In this document: positions 25,401-33,297 of the stretch, piece after piece
Position numbering within the stretch: position 1 is the first letter of the stretch
Layout of the letters: every line of letters begins with the position of its first letter
Assembly (NCBI RefSeq): GCF_015706575.1
Contig: NW_024037063.1
Coordinates: 8,742,927-8,806,926 of the forward strand
DNA: 64,000 nt
Origin: Patiria miniata
Lineage: Eukaryota > Echinodermata > Asteroidea > Valvatida > Asterinidae
Direction of reading: 5' to 3'
Translations under genes and position numbers: made by a program
The notes under the pieces: model-generated
The model's database searches: none
The model's input: only the letters and a program-made list of their open reading frames with translations
What the model was told of the DNA's origin: nothing

Positions 25401-25583
25401 ACGGACACCATCCACTACACCAGCGTGACGGACAAGCTGTACCGCTTCTGCCCGACCTTCAACCTCCCAGAAGATATCCCACGATTCCACGGCGTGAACG
25501 AGAGGATCCGCATCTCCAACTACGAGCAAGTGGTCAAGTTCTACTATATCCTCATGCACCATGCAGACAGGCAACAACTATAA
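4168..25583 (+). CDS. PM20D1: PM20D1-like N-fatty-acyl-amino acid synthase/hydrolase (whole gene, 10 coding exons plus one alternative)
   Basis: Family M20 metallopeptidase. PM20D1 enzymes reversibly condense fatty acids with amino acids, and in vertebrates the enzyme is secreted. Exons: 4168-4420, 7042-7274, 8822-8908, 10136-10392 or 14087-14343, 16962-17037, 18134-18195, 19417-19495, 20671-20742, 22475-22640, 25384-25583. All junctions are GT-AG and in phase, giving 494 residues against about 502 in human PM20D1. A hydrophobic N-terminal stretch (residues about 2-25) would serve as signal peptide or anchor. Zinc and catalytic residues are in place: His124 and Asp126 in AAHMDVVP, Asp156 in GRGTIDDK, Glu190/Glu191 in GHDEE, Asp217 in LLDEG and His464 in FHGVNE. 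The lid-domain motif GHSSMPP is in exon 4. Introns are rich in mobile elements. Assignment as PM20D1 rather than another M20 (carboxypeptidase PM20D2, CPS1) rests on length and colinear similarity throughout. Confidence 0.93.
4421..4943 (+). other. Intron 1, first part
   Basis: AT-rich intron sequence with no recognised element before the hAT insertion that follows. Confidence 0.6.
4944..5944. mobile_element. Non-autonomous hAT element with GACTCGAGTC arrays
   Basis: Ends are CAGAGTTGTAACGAGTC and, inverted, ATTACAACTCTG. The element is flanked by a perfect 8-bp target duplication ACGAATAG (4936-4943 and 5945-5952). An 8-bp duplication and CAG-type ends are hAT hallmarks. Both ends carry arrays of the palindromic decamer GACTCGAGTC (about 4970-5115 and 5745-5935) around a roughly 600-bp core with no transposase. 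It lies in intron 1. The perfect duplication suggests a fairly recent insertion. Confidence 0.9.
6175..6830 (+). repeat. Interspersed repeat A, copy 2 (interrupted)
   Basis: Second copy of the repeat at 2,612-3,005, in intron 1. Its homology stops at 6,444 and resumes at 6,778, on either side of a TTAA-flanked MITE, which makes copy 1 the uninterrupted reference. Confidence 0.7.
6449..6773. mobile_element. piggyBac-type MITE (325 bp)
   Basis: It starts CCCTTAC and ends GTAAGGG, and is flanked by TTAA at 6445-6448 and 6774-6777. A TTAA target site with CCC-starting ends is characteristic of piggyBac. Homology of the flanks to 2,612-3,005 confirms the insertion boundaries. No coding capacity. 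Confidence 0.8.
7042..7274 (+). CDS. PM20D1: PM20D1-like exon 2 (zinc site)
   Basis: It encodes AAHMDVVP and GRGTIDDK, supplying His124, Asp126 and Asp156. Acceptor TTCCACAG|CT completes an Ala codon with exon 1. The donor is AATG|GTAATT, phase 0. Confidence 0.93.
7275..8821 (+). other. Intron 2 with simple repeats
   Basis: It contains degenerate CCTACC / CTACCG runs at about 7,300-7,370 and 7,590-7,660 and irregular CCCTAA-like runs at about 7,670-7,730. It also holds a short inverted duplex of CACACGCC/GGCGTG-like words at 7,400-7,560, and a 43-bp minisatellite listed separately. Confidence 0.6.
8160..8540 (+). repeat. Minisatellite, 43-bp period (ATCCTCAATCCTCCAAAATC)
   Basis: The word ATTCATCCTCAATCCTC recurs at 8365, 8408, 8451 and 8494, a constant 43-bp step. 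Looser, diverged relatives of the same word extend upstream to about 8,160. It lies in intron 2. Confidence 0.8.
8822..8908 (+). CDS. PM20D1: PM20D1-like exon 3 (catalytic Glu)
   Basis: It encodes GIMEALESRLERG through CFGHDEE and supplies catalytic Glu190 and zinc ligand Glu191. Acceptor is GTGTCTAG|GGA and donor is GAAGAG|GTAAGA, both phase 0. Confidence 0.92.
9650..10100 (+). repeat. Minisatellite, 11-bp unit TGGTCTTGTGA, about 40 copies
   Basis: Near-uninterrupted tandem copies of TGGTCTTGTGA and one-base variants end about 35 bp before the exon 4a acceptor. In the sister block the same position is unique sequence, so the array and its flanks (about 9,520-10,125) were gained after the exon duplication or lost from the sister. 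Long open frames through it on the minus strand are a by-product of the repeat. Confidence 0.9.
10136..10392 (+). CDS. PM20D1: PM20D1-like exon 4a (alternative copy A)
   Basis: 257 nt, entering in phase 0 and leaving in phase 2. It encodes zinc ligand Asp217 (FLLDEGYTI), VSEKG and GHSSMPP. The acceptor is TACCCAAG|GTG, preceded by a minisatellite rather than a normal pyrimidine tract. The donor is TCAAA|GTGAGC. It differs from exon 4b at about 22 of 257 bases and 10 of 85 residues (193, 199, 202, 207, 220, 244, 246, 247, 255, 264). Frame and splice sites are intact. Confidence 0.85.
10571..11186 (+). other. Intron between exon 4a and the AT-rich element
   Basis: No gene is recognised. A CATCAT/TCATCA trinucleotide-rich stretch lies at about 10,957-11,020. 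Confidence 0.5.
11188..11718. mobile_element. AT-rich TIR element C, copy 1 (Harbinger-like candidate)
   Basis: Ends read TTAGCACCGTCGAT and, inverted, ATCGGCGGTGCTTAA. The interior shares CAGCAAATGTTAAACACAAA and AACGCAGAGCACAAAGC-like stretches with 25,746-26,730. A 3-bp TTA duplication with GCACC ends would fit PIF/Harbinger, but that class call is tentative. No transposase. Confidence 0.55.
11790..13170 (-). mobile_element. Degenerate non-LTR retrotransposon (LINE) fragment
   Basis: On the minus strand, in order: an endonuclease tail (LDYVLVSRCW, then TDHCLLVAHVKLK), reverse-transcriptase block FVDLKAAFDSVE, the catalytic FADD (LAFADDRALFA), and the thumb-like VLLCGAETWA. The frames are broken several times and the 5' part is missing. 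The clade is not certain. It lies between the two copies of exon 4. Confidence 0.8.
13230..13510 (+). mobile_element. tRNA-derived SINE
   Basis: An A box (TGGCCTAGTGG, 13,238) and a B box (GGTTCAAATCC, 13,282-13,292) are spaced as in a tRNA promoter. They are followed by a non-tRNA body containing CTTGGGCAAGCCACTGAATC and GCATCCCATCCAGGGGG. There is no cloverleaf acceptor stem, so it is a SINE rather than a tRNA gene. Confidence 0.75.
13730..14540 (+). repeat. Duplicated block, copy 2 (around exon 4b)
   Basis: Homologous to 8,950-10,570. Here the upstream intron sequence runs uninterrupted into the exon: CCAATTCCAGTCTTTCTGT is 20 bp before the acceptor, giving a good pyrimidine tract. A short open frame downstream of the exon (14,412-14,612) is intron sequence. 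Confidence 0.8.
14087..14343 (+). CDS. PM20D1: PM20D1-like exon 4b (alternative copy B)
   Basis: Same length, phases and splice-site sequence as exon 4a: acceptor TACCCAAG|GTG and donor TCAAA|GTGAGC. It keeps Asp217 (FLLDEGFTI) and GHSSMPP. Its pyrimidine tract (CTTTCTGTTCAATCTG) looks normal. Joining 4a to 4b would read AAG TGA, an immediate stop, so the copies must be used one at a time. Confidence 0.87.
14344..15466 (+). other. Intron 4, first part, with nested foldbacks
   Basis: TATACCTCTGTCTTG at about 14,626 and CAAGACAGAGGTATA at about 14,950 bound one inverted-repeat element. A second foldback at about 14,970-15,105 has arms AACAATTGTTGATTGCTGTG and CACAGCAGTCAACAATTGTT around a CTCGG-rich centre. 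No gene is seen. Confidence 0.55.
15467..15936. mobile_element. piggyBac-type MITE (470 bp)
   Basis: Perfect 16-bp terminal inverted repeats CCCTAAAGGGGCCGGG are flanked by TTAA at 15463-15466 and 15937-15940. GC-rich subterminal repeats (GGGGCGGATTC and long G runs) sit inside both ends. No transposase. It is distinct in sequence from the MITE at 6,449. Confidence 0.85.
16962..17037 (+). CDS. PM20D1: PM20D1-like exon 5
   Basis: 76 nt encoding LESTPFPSMFGSG and following residues, colinear with the LEQTPMPIIFGSG segment of human PM20D1. Acceptor TAATATAG|A completes the Lys codon left by exon 4. The donor is GAG|GTGATT, phase 0. Too short to show as a long open frame. Confidence 0.88.
17038..18133 (+). 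other. Intron 5
   Basis: AT-rich, with loosely repeated words such as ATGCCCRTYCCTTCGTG at about 17,545, 17,645 and 17,920. No recognised element or gene. Confidence 0.5.
18134..18195 (+). CDS. PM20D1: PM20D1-like exon 6
   Basis: 62 nt encoding VEYPIKLVFANLWLFQKLVE, aligning with the PFPVNIILSNPWLFEPLI region of human PM20D1. Acceptor is CACATATAG|GTG (phase 0) and donor is GAAAG|GTAAAT (phase 2). Confidence 0.9.
18296..18395 (-). mobile_element. tRNA-like sequence, probable SINE head
   Basis: On the minus strand it has an A box (TAGCTCAGTTG) and a B box (GGTTCGAGCCC, 18,329-18,339) with tRNA spacing. The acceptor stem does not pair and the residue before the putative anticodon is not T, so a functional tRNA gene is unlikely. 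Confidence 0.55.
18779..19302. mobile_element. Non-autonomous hAT element with GAGTAC arrays
   Basis: Ends are CATTGTTGTAGTCAAGTAC and, inverted, GTACTACAACACTG. The flanking octamers GTTTTAGA and GTTATAAA match at 6 of 8 positions, fitting an aged 8-bp duplication. Both ends are arrays of palindromic GAGTACTTGTACTC-type words. The ends resemble those of the elements at 4,944 and 58,571, but the array word differs. It lies in intron 6. Confidence 0.8.
19417..19495 (+). CDS. PM20D1: PM20D1-like exon 7
   Basis: 79 nt encoding IMRKKESTRALLHTSTAITV then FKGGVK, matching the human RTTTALTIFKAGVK segment. Acceptor TTTCCATAG|C completes a Ser codon with exon 6. The donor is GTCAAG|GTGAGT, phase 0. 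Confidence 0.92.
19496..20405 (+). other. Intron 7 with a 59-codon open frame
   Basis: No known element. A plus-strand open frame from ATG 20,095 to the stop at about 20,272 encodes a short Lys/Glu/Gln-rich, coiled-coil-like segment (MKDLTKKVEDMKQVQQEI) and a hydrophobic tail. It may be a scrap of a retroelement ORF1. No function is claimed. Confidence 0.35.
20406..20527. mobile_element. Tiny TIR element with internal TTAGGG tract
   Basis: Perfect 30-bp inverted ends (CTCTATGTTCCGACA outermost) each contain the word TATGTTCCGAC twice. They flank about 60 bp that includes four TTAGGG repeats. It lies in intron 7. No target duplication is obvious. Confidence 0.75.
20671..20742 (+). CDS. PM20D1: PM20D1-like exon 8
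   Basis: 72 nt encoding ANVLPPSASAIVNHRIHPSQ then TIQQ, aligning with human NVIPPVAQATVNFRIHPGQ. Acceptor is TTCATACCAG|GCT and donor is CAGCAG|GTAAAA, both phase 0. Confidence 0.93.
20890..21375. mobile_element. Long foldback MITE (486 bp), TTAA-flanked
   Basis: Arms of about 230 bp are nearly perfect inverted copies, from AGAGGTTGTGGAATGC to its complement GCATTCCACAACCTCT, around a loop near 21,120-21,145. TTAA flanks at 20886-20889 and 21376-21379. It lies in intron 8 and would fold into a very long RNA hairpin. Confidence 0.85.
21790..22302 (+). mobile_element. TTAA-flanked MITE family D, copy 1 (513 bp)
   Basis: Ends AGGGAATGTACA and, inverted, TGTATATTTCCT lie between TTAA tetramers (21786-21789 and 22303-22306). 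The centre holds the near-palindrome GGTCGGCCGACC. The same element, also 513 bp, lies at 22,670-23,182 in the opposite orientation. Confidence 0.85.
22475..22640 (+). CDS. PM20D1: PM20D1-like exon 9
   Basis: 166 nt encoding VLERDRRLINDDRIKMEIL through FPDAIVAPG, the C-terminal part of the lid and return to the catalytic domain. Acceptor is CTTCTGTAG|GTT and donor is CCCCAG|GTATTG, phase 1. It is flanked by two inverted copies of one MITE. Confidence 0.93.
22670..23182 (-). mobile_element. TTAA-flanked MITE family D, copy 2 (513 bp, inverted)
   Basis: Begins AGGGAATATACAACATTTGC, the complement of the end of copy 1, and closes with TGTATATTCCCT. TTAA flanks at 22666-22669 and 23183-23186. 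The centre is the palindrome CGCTGATCGGCCGATCAGCG. Confidence 0.85.
23275..23455. repeat. Two adjacent hairpins
   Basis: TAGCCTATGGCATGGCCCGCA is roughly inverted by TGTGGGCCATAGACTA. Immediately after, CCAGCTCCAATCACAATGCT is inverted by ATGAGCATTGGAGCTGG. They lie in intron 9. Confidence 0.55.
23455..23633 (+). mobile_element. MITE family B, copy 2
   Basis: Ends GGAAATAATGTTACAACCT and, inverted, AGGTTGCAACATTATTTCC. The body is homologous to 3,090-3,290. It lies in intron 9. Confidence 0.7.
23634..25383 (+). other. Remainder of intron 9
   Basis: It holds a G homopolymer of about 20 at 23,960, a pyrimidine-rich stretch (24,600-24,660), and an AATAAT microsatellite at 24,774-24,795 that may be a LINE or SINE tail. 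No gene is recognised. Confidence 0.45.
25384..25583 (+). CDS. PM20D1: PM20D1-like exon 10 (C terminus and stop)
   Basis: It encodes LLANTDTIHYTSVTDKLYRF through RFHGVNERIRIS to the TAA. It supplies His464, the last zinc ligand. Acceptor CAATCAG|GG completes a Gly codon with exon 9. The GC-rich exon stands out from its AT-rich flanks. Confidence 0.95.
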
Positions 25584-25745
25584 GAGATGACTTAAGACAA
25601 TTCTATGCATACTTCCTGGGATTCATTATATTCCTTTTTAATTCGTTTGGATATATACTATTAGCTTACCTTTAAATGCCAAACAACCTTCTTCCAAACA
25701 AAACCGTTAAATTTTGCTCATTTTAAGCAAATTTACCATTGGTCT

Positions 25746-26732
25746 AAGCACCATCGATTTTAGAATTTTCAATAATCGATATATTGGAAATCCAATATTG
25801 AGTATATTTGATATATCGATTATGAATGAGTTAAGTCCGTTTTAATTATTCTCAGCAACGACCAACTCAAAAAAGAAATATCATATGGCCTTTATGGTAT
25901 TATCAATGAAATAAGGGTTTTTGGAGTGGCTAATGCATATTTAAATTTATGCAAATGGTAGGGAAGTTTGCAGAATGAAATGCTGTTTCATCATATATTT
26001 ACCCACCACTTCAGTATCCTTTCACCTGCGGATTTAGTGGGGGAGGGCACGGAGGTGGGCCTTACCTACCCACTGGCATGTTGTTGCTAGGCATTTGTAT
26101 TTCCATGGTGACAGTGCACATAAAAGGACCGCCGATGGGTGGGGGAATACCCGGCGAGAAATATGTGGGAACAAATTAGACAACTGAACTTCTTCAAACC
26201 ACAAAAAATAAACAAATCAATTCCCACACCTTTTTTCAGAGCACATTGCTCGATTAGTTAGTTTCATAACTACAGCGCCGAGCATTACCGGTGAGAGAAT
26301 GTACGAAAAGATACGGCGAACAACGGAACTTCTCCAAGCCCCAAAACAGGACAGCTTCTTTTGAATTTTTGCATTGTATACTGGAGACCACGTATTCCAG
26401 CGAACGCAAATCACAAAGCGTTGCCGCTTGACATTTCGCGATGTTTTATGCTCACTCACAAACACAATTTGCCGCCGACTTTGATTCCATTATACAGCAA
26501 ATGTTAAACACAAAGTAAAACCACAAACGGTAGATTTATTTTGACGATAATCTAACGCATTTTTATACTGTCTATCATTCTTCATTATCAAATTTTTCGA
26601 TATTTTTGATAATATTCCTCAATATCGAATTGATATTTCAATATGATTAAAAAAAATGATATTGGCGATATCGATATCAAAACAATATCGAATAATCGAG
26701 TAATATCGATATATCAATGGTGCTTACATCGG
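25746..26732. mobile_element. AT-rich TIR element C, copy 2
   Basis: Starts TAAGCACCATCGATTTTAG and ends TATCAATGGTGCTTA. It shares its interior with 11,188-11,718 but is longer, with about 430 extra bp around 25,850-26,210. No transposase. Confidence 0.55.
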
Positions 26733-27074
26733 TCCAGACTTCAGCTGGGACTGTCCCAACTAAAGTGTTCTAGTTGGGCCGAACAACTAAAGTGTTCTAG
26801 TTGGGCCGCTGTAGCATCAATTTAGGACTCTTTAAAACACGGACTCATTGGTAGTATTGTGCATGCCTAAGTGAAGATAATTAGGAGAGGAACTGGTCAC
26901 GCGAGATGATATAACCAAAAAAGGAGTCCGATTTTTATACGACGCCAGCTCAACTATAGTTGTTCTGGACTCAGCATAGTTTTTACGGCAGAATTAATCA
27001 AATGCAAGTGATGTGAAATTCATGTTCTTAATACAGCATAATTCTTACGAATGTCTAACTACAGATTTAGCCTA

Positions 27075-27475
27075 TCAGTTTCGGTCCAAAAATTAGGCCA
27101 CCTGTATCAAATGATCGAAAGGAGCAACGCTCATAGCGATTTTGGCAAGGTATGCACATCTAGATTTGGAAAATGTATGATAGCTGTTGAATGGTGGCAG
27201 TTTTTTTGGGTGTTATCACTATTAATTCTTTCTCCCTTCAAAATGGCCGCTTATATGCTTGTTACCAGATTAATTATATGTGGTAACAAGCATGTTTTGG
27301 TCGCCATTTAAAAAAAAAAGTGATAGCACCCAAAAAAGCTGCCCCGCTGCATGCTATCACATATTTTCCAACTACAGGGGTGCATACCTTGCCAAAAATC
27401 ACAATAAGCACTATTCCCCTCGTTTGATACCGACCAAACCCTCAGGCTGATGGCCTGCTTAGGACCGATGGTATG
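27075..27475. mobile_element. Foldback element (about 400 bp)
   Basis: TTTTGGCAAGGTATGCAC (about 27,140) is inverted by GTGCATACCTTGCCAAAA (about 27,382). Nearer the centre, TTTTTTTGGGTGTTATCAC is inverted by GTGATAGCACCCAAAAAA, and GCTTGTTACCA by TGGTAACAAGC. Confidence 0.65.
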
Positions 27476-29502
27476 TACATGTATAGTTGGGTTGTAACAT
27501 GCTTTTACCATATCTTGTGTTGCCATCAAAAGGCCTACAGGAATTTCAAAATAGCTTCTAAGCCAAGGCTGTCGGACCCAAAGCCTTTGTATGATATTGG
27601 GGACCTTTTACTTTTTAATTGTCACTTAAATAAATAAGAGATCACCATAGCCTGTTGTGCTTATTTGCAATAAGTAACTTATTTTTTGTAAATTACTGCA
27701 ATTTTTTTTGATGAAAGAGATTTTTTTAAATGGGTAAAGGAGCACCCAGGAACATAGTTTATGGGATGAATTTGAAAAAAATGAGTTTTATCTAATATCA
27801 AACAAGTTCGTACAAGTTTAAACGTTAATCTGTTCTTGAAAAAAAAAGATTTTGGTATGTATTAACAATATTTTGTTCACATCTAGTGAGCAGATCTATC
27901 TGCTCAAAATAGTACTTGCTTGATTAAAATAGCGAGTTGAAATAATAGCACATTGTTATAATTCTCTACTTAATTTTACACAGATTTTGTACAACTCCAT
28001 GACACAAAAAAATGATATGCATTGAATGCTTTGTCTCAGGTATAATAAACATCATGAATGACCAAAGTTTATACTGAATATGTGTACATAATGTTTGTAG
28101 AATAATAGTCATTTACCTTACAATAATTAATAATACTGGTTGCACTGAGAGGCAACTTGGACTTTTAACATATTTTCCTGGGCTTTTGGTACCCCCCCTT
28201 TTTCCAGGATGACCAAATGTTTGATATACATTATTTTTGTGAATGTTTACAAGGGAGACAAGGCAAAGCATGACAAACCTGTACATTGAAATATCTTTTC
28301 AGTAAACCCTATTTTTATATATATATATATTTTTTTTGGGGGGGGTGTCTGTGTTCAAAGATGTACGTGTGCACAGATAATATACATATATGTATGCTAT
28401 TTGCGCACATTTTGTGTGATTTTCCATGGGGAATATGCAAAAACGCATGTCAAAATCAATCCCCTGCCGCTTGGAGGCTCGTTCCCCCCCCCCCCCCCCC
28501 CCGGCATGGATCCAGGAGGTGGGGATCAAAACCCCAGCTCCCCCAAGTTATACTGGTATAATGTCTGCATTTTCAGAATTTTTTTGCTGATGACCCCCCC
28601 CCCCCCCCCCCCGCGAAAATTCCTGGACCGTGCTTAGAATCTCGGGGAAGGTAAAAACAACAATAGAGCATCTAATAAAAACACATTGAAGACCCTCCTT
28701 GAATTGGGAGTGGGAGCCAGGGGAAAAAATCCTGTAAGGCGAACTGGAAACGAGGCCGAAGTTTCGGGAAATCTTTTGGTAATCGGGGAATCCCCCCAAT
28801 TTCCGCACGCAATACACTTCGGAAACCCCCCCCCGCGCGCGCGTCATGCATTCGGGAAGGTTCACTCATCTGACACTCGGAAGTGCGCGCAGAGCATGCG
28901 AGACAAGGCTGACAGCTTGAGTGACAAGATGTTCAAGTGAAACTGAAAGCTTATCAAGAAGGTAAACCACTGAACCGGTATCGTTTCTTTGCTGGGAAAT
29001 GGCGCGGAAATGGAGGGGTGCCTGTCATCTTTAACCAGTCATATCATGCTGATTAATCCGCTAATCACTACCTGATCATTCATGTCATTAACATTCAGAC
29101 ATTGTTTCTGTAAAAATGATCTTAAACTGTTATTGTTAAAGGAATGACTCAAAATATGTGTAATTTTCACTGCTTTAAATTTTGCTTTGTAATTGTTTAC
29201 TCACCTGCATGTTTGGATCATTCTTTTGAAGCATATTGTTTTGTAGCCCCATAAAAATAAATGTGGCCAATTTACTGGACCACCTCCGTAAATAAATGCC
29301 ACACTTCCACCACGTACAAAAACATGTCGAACTTTGTCAAATTTTGATTTTCACAAAGCATATCATTACTCACCCTCTAATCAAAAAGTGCTGCCTTTTT
29401 CAGATGTCTATTTTTCGTGAAATTTTCATGTTTGCACATGTTTGTGTATCAAAATTTCAACATGAAATTTCACGAAAATTAGATTTATTAAATAAAAAAG
29501 AC
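27476..29502. other. Intergenic, low-complexity, no gene recognised
   Basis: AT-rich to 28,450, then C runs at about 28,483-28,502 and 28,594-28,612, and mixed GC-rich sequence to 28,950. Short open frames here owe their length to homopolymers. Confidence 0.5.
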
Positions 29503-30781
29503 AGTGGATATTTTGCCGGCGGTAATCCCGGCAAGCTAATAACGTTTATTAAAGGTTTGCCGGTGGCAATCCCTGTCAACAGAGGGCGCTGTACTCTCTA
29601 AGATACGGTTGAATTATAAGATATATTAAATTATCACCGACGATCGTGTAGCAATTAACTGTGGTCTATAGTGGATAAGCAACGAATCTCATGAGCGGGA
29701 AGACCCGGGTTTGATCCCGATCCCCGTTGCGCTGGCGACATTTCTTAAGTTTTTTTTCCCCATCCCCAAAAAAGAAGAATATTCTTCTTTTATTATTTTC
29801 ACATGTCTCAAAAATTTTATTGCAGAGTTAGCCTTGGTCAAGGCGCTAAATGTTATTCATCTCAGCTGTGGCGCGTAAACGATATCCTCGCTAGGGCCAT
29901 GCATTATGCAGTGCATTAAAATACAGCGCGAACAGCAACCTCATGCGGCCACCATTTCTATGCAAATTAGTTGGACCCAATATCCCGCATTGGTTCAATC
30001 GTCGGCAAAAGCTTATGTTTTTCTTTATTTTGCGCTGGATTTCTAGCGCACGACCTCGTATGGGAATACAGATAAGTGTAGGCGGGGCTAATATGTGGAG
30101 TGTCCAATCACACCTAGGTAAATCCGGACGTCATCAAATTGTTTGCAGCTAGCTATTCGCCTTTTGCGGACGTGACAGGAACCACAGTTTTTGTGCATTG
30201 GTGCCGTGTGCAGAGACACATACGTGTACGTGTACATGTATGGAATTATGTACGGTGCCACGTTTAGCAAGTTTACCCACAACGATCGACCAATAAGAAT
30301 ACGACATTTAAGGTCAGCTTAGGCTATTAACATAATGAGCACCACCCCCAAAACCTCACATGGACGATTGAACCAAGGCGCTATATTGGGTCCAACTGAT
30401 TTGCATAAAAATAGTGGCCGCGTGAGGTCGCTGTTCGCGCTGTATTTTGAATGCACTGTACTGCATGCATTACCGCACTACGGCCGGATAAAAAAAAACT
30501 AGCGCCTTGACCAAGGCTATTGCAGAGTATTCTTTTTCAGATTTGTGGCTCTGGAGGATTTTTTTTAGAGGGAAATAAAGTCCAAAATTGTAAAATGGTC
30601 TGATTCCCATCTTGTGAATACGTAGCTATTGCGATAACGTTGGCATGGAGCCAGACTAAAATTTGTCGACGGAAAATGTCGGAGTAAAAAAAAAACCAGT
30701 AACTGCGCATGTTCAGTGCTGTGCATATCCGGCAAGCTAACATTTACTAAAGGTTTGCCGTCTCCGGCTAAATATCCACTG
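29503..30781. mobile_element. TIR element with CAGTGGATATTT ends
   Basis: Left end CAGTGGATATTTTGCCGG, right end CCGGCTAAATATCCACTG. GGCAAGCTAA and AAAGGTTTGCCG occur near both ends. The interior holds a tRNA-like segment at about 29,655-29,740 (B box GGTTTGATCCC) and a nested Mutator-like MITE. No transposase. Confidence 0.6.
29829..30519. mobile_element. Mutator-like MITE nested in the previous element (691 bp)
   Basis: Long inverted ends of about 170 bp begin TAGCCTTGGTCAAGGCGC. A perfect 9-bp target duplication TTGCAGAGT flanks it (29820-29828 and 30520-30528). Nine-bp duplications with long TIRs are typical of Mutator-like elements. No transposase. Confidence 0.85.
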
Positions 30782-31837
30782 CCAATAAACAAACATACTG
30801 TTCCCTAATGTGGCGCACCTCGACATTTACCCTGACTCTCCTCATGTAGGCTTAGCCTTTCCAAACTTCTTTGTTGACAAACTTCAAATTCATTCAGTGA
30901 AATAATGGTACTTTTACCTTATTAATGCTTGCTATTAATTTAACCTCTATTAACAATTTCGGTGTCATGAAATTTAATCCTAAATTCAAAAACGGTGGCG
31001 TCTGGAAATTGGGCACAAAATCAGCTGAGTGTTCCTTAAAAGTTAATGTGGTGCACTTGAATAAATGTTGGAACATTCCAAATTAACATTGAAGAATATC
31101 TGTAAAGTTGATAAATTCTGATAAACCATTATTATCTCTACTTACAAACCCACATATAATATTTCTTGAATATGCTAGGGCATTTGATGAGGCTGATGAA
31201 CAAGTTAAGAGCGTACCGTACGGGTGTAAATAAGGCAGAGTACTAGATTGGATACAGGACTTCCTAATGGGGAGAATGCAAACAGTAACAGAAATGCTGC
31301 CTCATCTCAAGCAGATGTACAAAGTGGTGTCCCACAGGGCTCAGTGCTCGGACTGTTACTATTCATCCTCAACATAAACGACCTACATGTACCAACCCAT
31401 GTCAAGTCAAACTCAGATGTTCACCGATGATACCAAAATATTTACTGCAGTTATTGACTCACCAGAAGACACGTACAACTTCAGATGAGAAGGATATTAA
31501 AGAGTTGAAAAAATGGTCATCTGGCTACTGAAGTTCAACGCAGGCAAATGCAAAACAGTACATTTTGGTAACAATAACCCTATGGTGGACTACTACATAT
31601 GGATGGAACCAAATTAGAGGTCATTGATCAAGAGAAGCATTTGAGAGTATGCCGCACTATCAACGACTGCAAATCAATGTACAAAAGCAGCACAAAAGGC
31701 AATTATATGAACAGCTTTCAAAGAACAATTATCAAGCGTTCTTTCAAGTACATTAACCAAGACAATTTTGTTCTACTCGTCGTAATTAAGACCACACCGC
31801 ACACCTAGAATATTGTGTCCAAGTCTGGGGCCGTATA

Positions 31838-32937
31838 CGTATATTCACAAAACGACTTAAGTCATAAAAACGTAAGCACCCCACTTAAATGTAACTTAGA
31901 CTAGTCTTACAATTTAAGCAGTACGTATTCCCGGAACGTTTGCACTAAGCGCCCTGCTTATTTTCATTACTTAAATCTAAGTGTGGTCGGACCTGTCTTG
32001 AGTCAAGTTAAGTGGGGCACTAGTGTTTCATGGCGGCTTTATTTCTCTCTGTTAATTTGTATGTTTTGGGCACAAAATTGGACTTTCTACGGGCTAAGGG
32101 AAATCTCGTCAATATCGAATTATTGTAAAAGGAAAACAAATTAAGTTAATGTGTGACAACTAGTAGTAGACATTCTACCGGATATTTTCGATCGATTTGT
32201 TCAGGCATGCAACTTTTCCTCAGATCCGCTGATTTCCTCGTTTTTTACTTCTCATGAATGCCATTACAAACTGAAAAACACTGTACAAAGTCTTGTGTGG
32301 TTTGGAATTTCCTCGGTTTTTCTAAATTCCCAGTTGCATACCTATTTGTTGAGTTTTAGGCGGGCGGTGCAGTTGCGATTGATGACATGTAACCAATGGC
32401 ATGCAGTGATACCACAGTGACTGCTGACTATTAAATTCAGAATAATTATCTTACCTTCAGCATGTATGAGACAATGCTGATAAATCACTATCACAATTTG
32501 TATCACACTCGATAGTAAATAAAGCTAACATTTCATTGTAATTTTTGTTGAAACACTAAAAGTTGGGGGAAAAAATGCATGCATTGAGTGCATGCATACA
32601 ATGTGCATGACGAACTCGTTGAACGCGTTGGTGATGCAGTAATTTTCCGCGTGCTAACTTGGGCTTGGAAACAGCGTCGCTGAATACACACGCGCATGAT
32701 TATGTTAAGGAAGCACGCACAAATTGATTGAAATACCACTGTGTAGGAACGTTTAGGACGTAAATGTGTTGCGCATGAGTGATTGCTTTAAGCACTTAAG
32801 TTGAGCACTAATTAAGATAAGTGGGGTGCTTAGATCTTCCGTGAATACCAAATTAAGCGCCCCACTCAAGTTAGCAGGGTGCTTAGATTTAAGACCGACT
32901 CAAGTATTCTCTTAGTTTGAGTTCTGTGAATACGGCC
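31838..32937. mobile_element. TIR element inserted in the LINE (about 1.1 kb)
   Basis: Ends GGCCGTATACGTATATTCAC and, inverted, GTGAATACGGCC. TAAGTGGGGTGCTTAGA-type words recur near both ends. LINE coding homology resumes right after it. No coding capacity seen. Confidence 0.65.
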
Positions 32938-33257
32938 CCAGGACTAAAGAAAGACATAGCAACGCTTAAAAAAGTTCAATGGAGATCGAGCTACAAAACT
33001 AGTTCCAGGCATCAAACACCTCACCCATCCAGAGAGGCCTGTAAATTAAAGTTTAGAACAGCATATATGGGTCATTCCACCGGGTTTGGAAGCAGTGCAT
33101 GTTAGTACATCCATATATTTGGTTATATTATTAAAAGTATCAATGCATTCAAAACAATAGCTCAACATAACATTTGACTTAGGGTGTTTCAATATTTGAG
33201 AAAGTTTGAAATCATGTGAAAGTACTTCGACAAAAATATGAGCAAAAATATATTAAT

Positions 33258-33297
33258 TCGGATGTAACATTGACACCGTGTCAATGTTACATCCAAA
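33258..33297. repeat. Perfect palindrome
   Basis: GGATGTAACATTGACAC is followed at once by its complement. A related palindrome, with TACGGTA at its centre, is at about 34,693-34,751, and looser relatives are at about 33,455-33,535. They look like minimal MITEs of one family. Confidence 0.7.

Noticed and set aside
26755-26820. Tandem 31-bp duplication with GTTCTAGTTGGGCC
   Set aside because: Only two units, with no sign of function or mobility.
28286-28940. Overlapping short open frames rich in Pro and Gly
   Set aside because: They run through C and G homopolymers, and no protein family was recognised.
29655-29740. Functional tRNA gene with CAT in the anticodon position
   Set aside because: The B box is off-consensus and the ends do not pair. 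It lies inside a transposable element.
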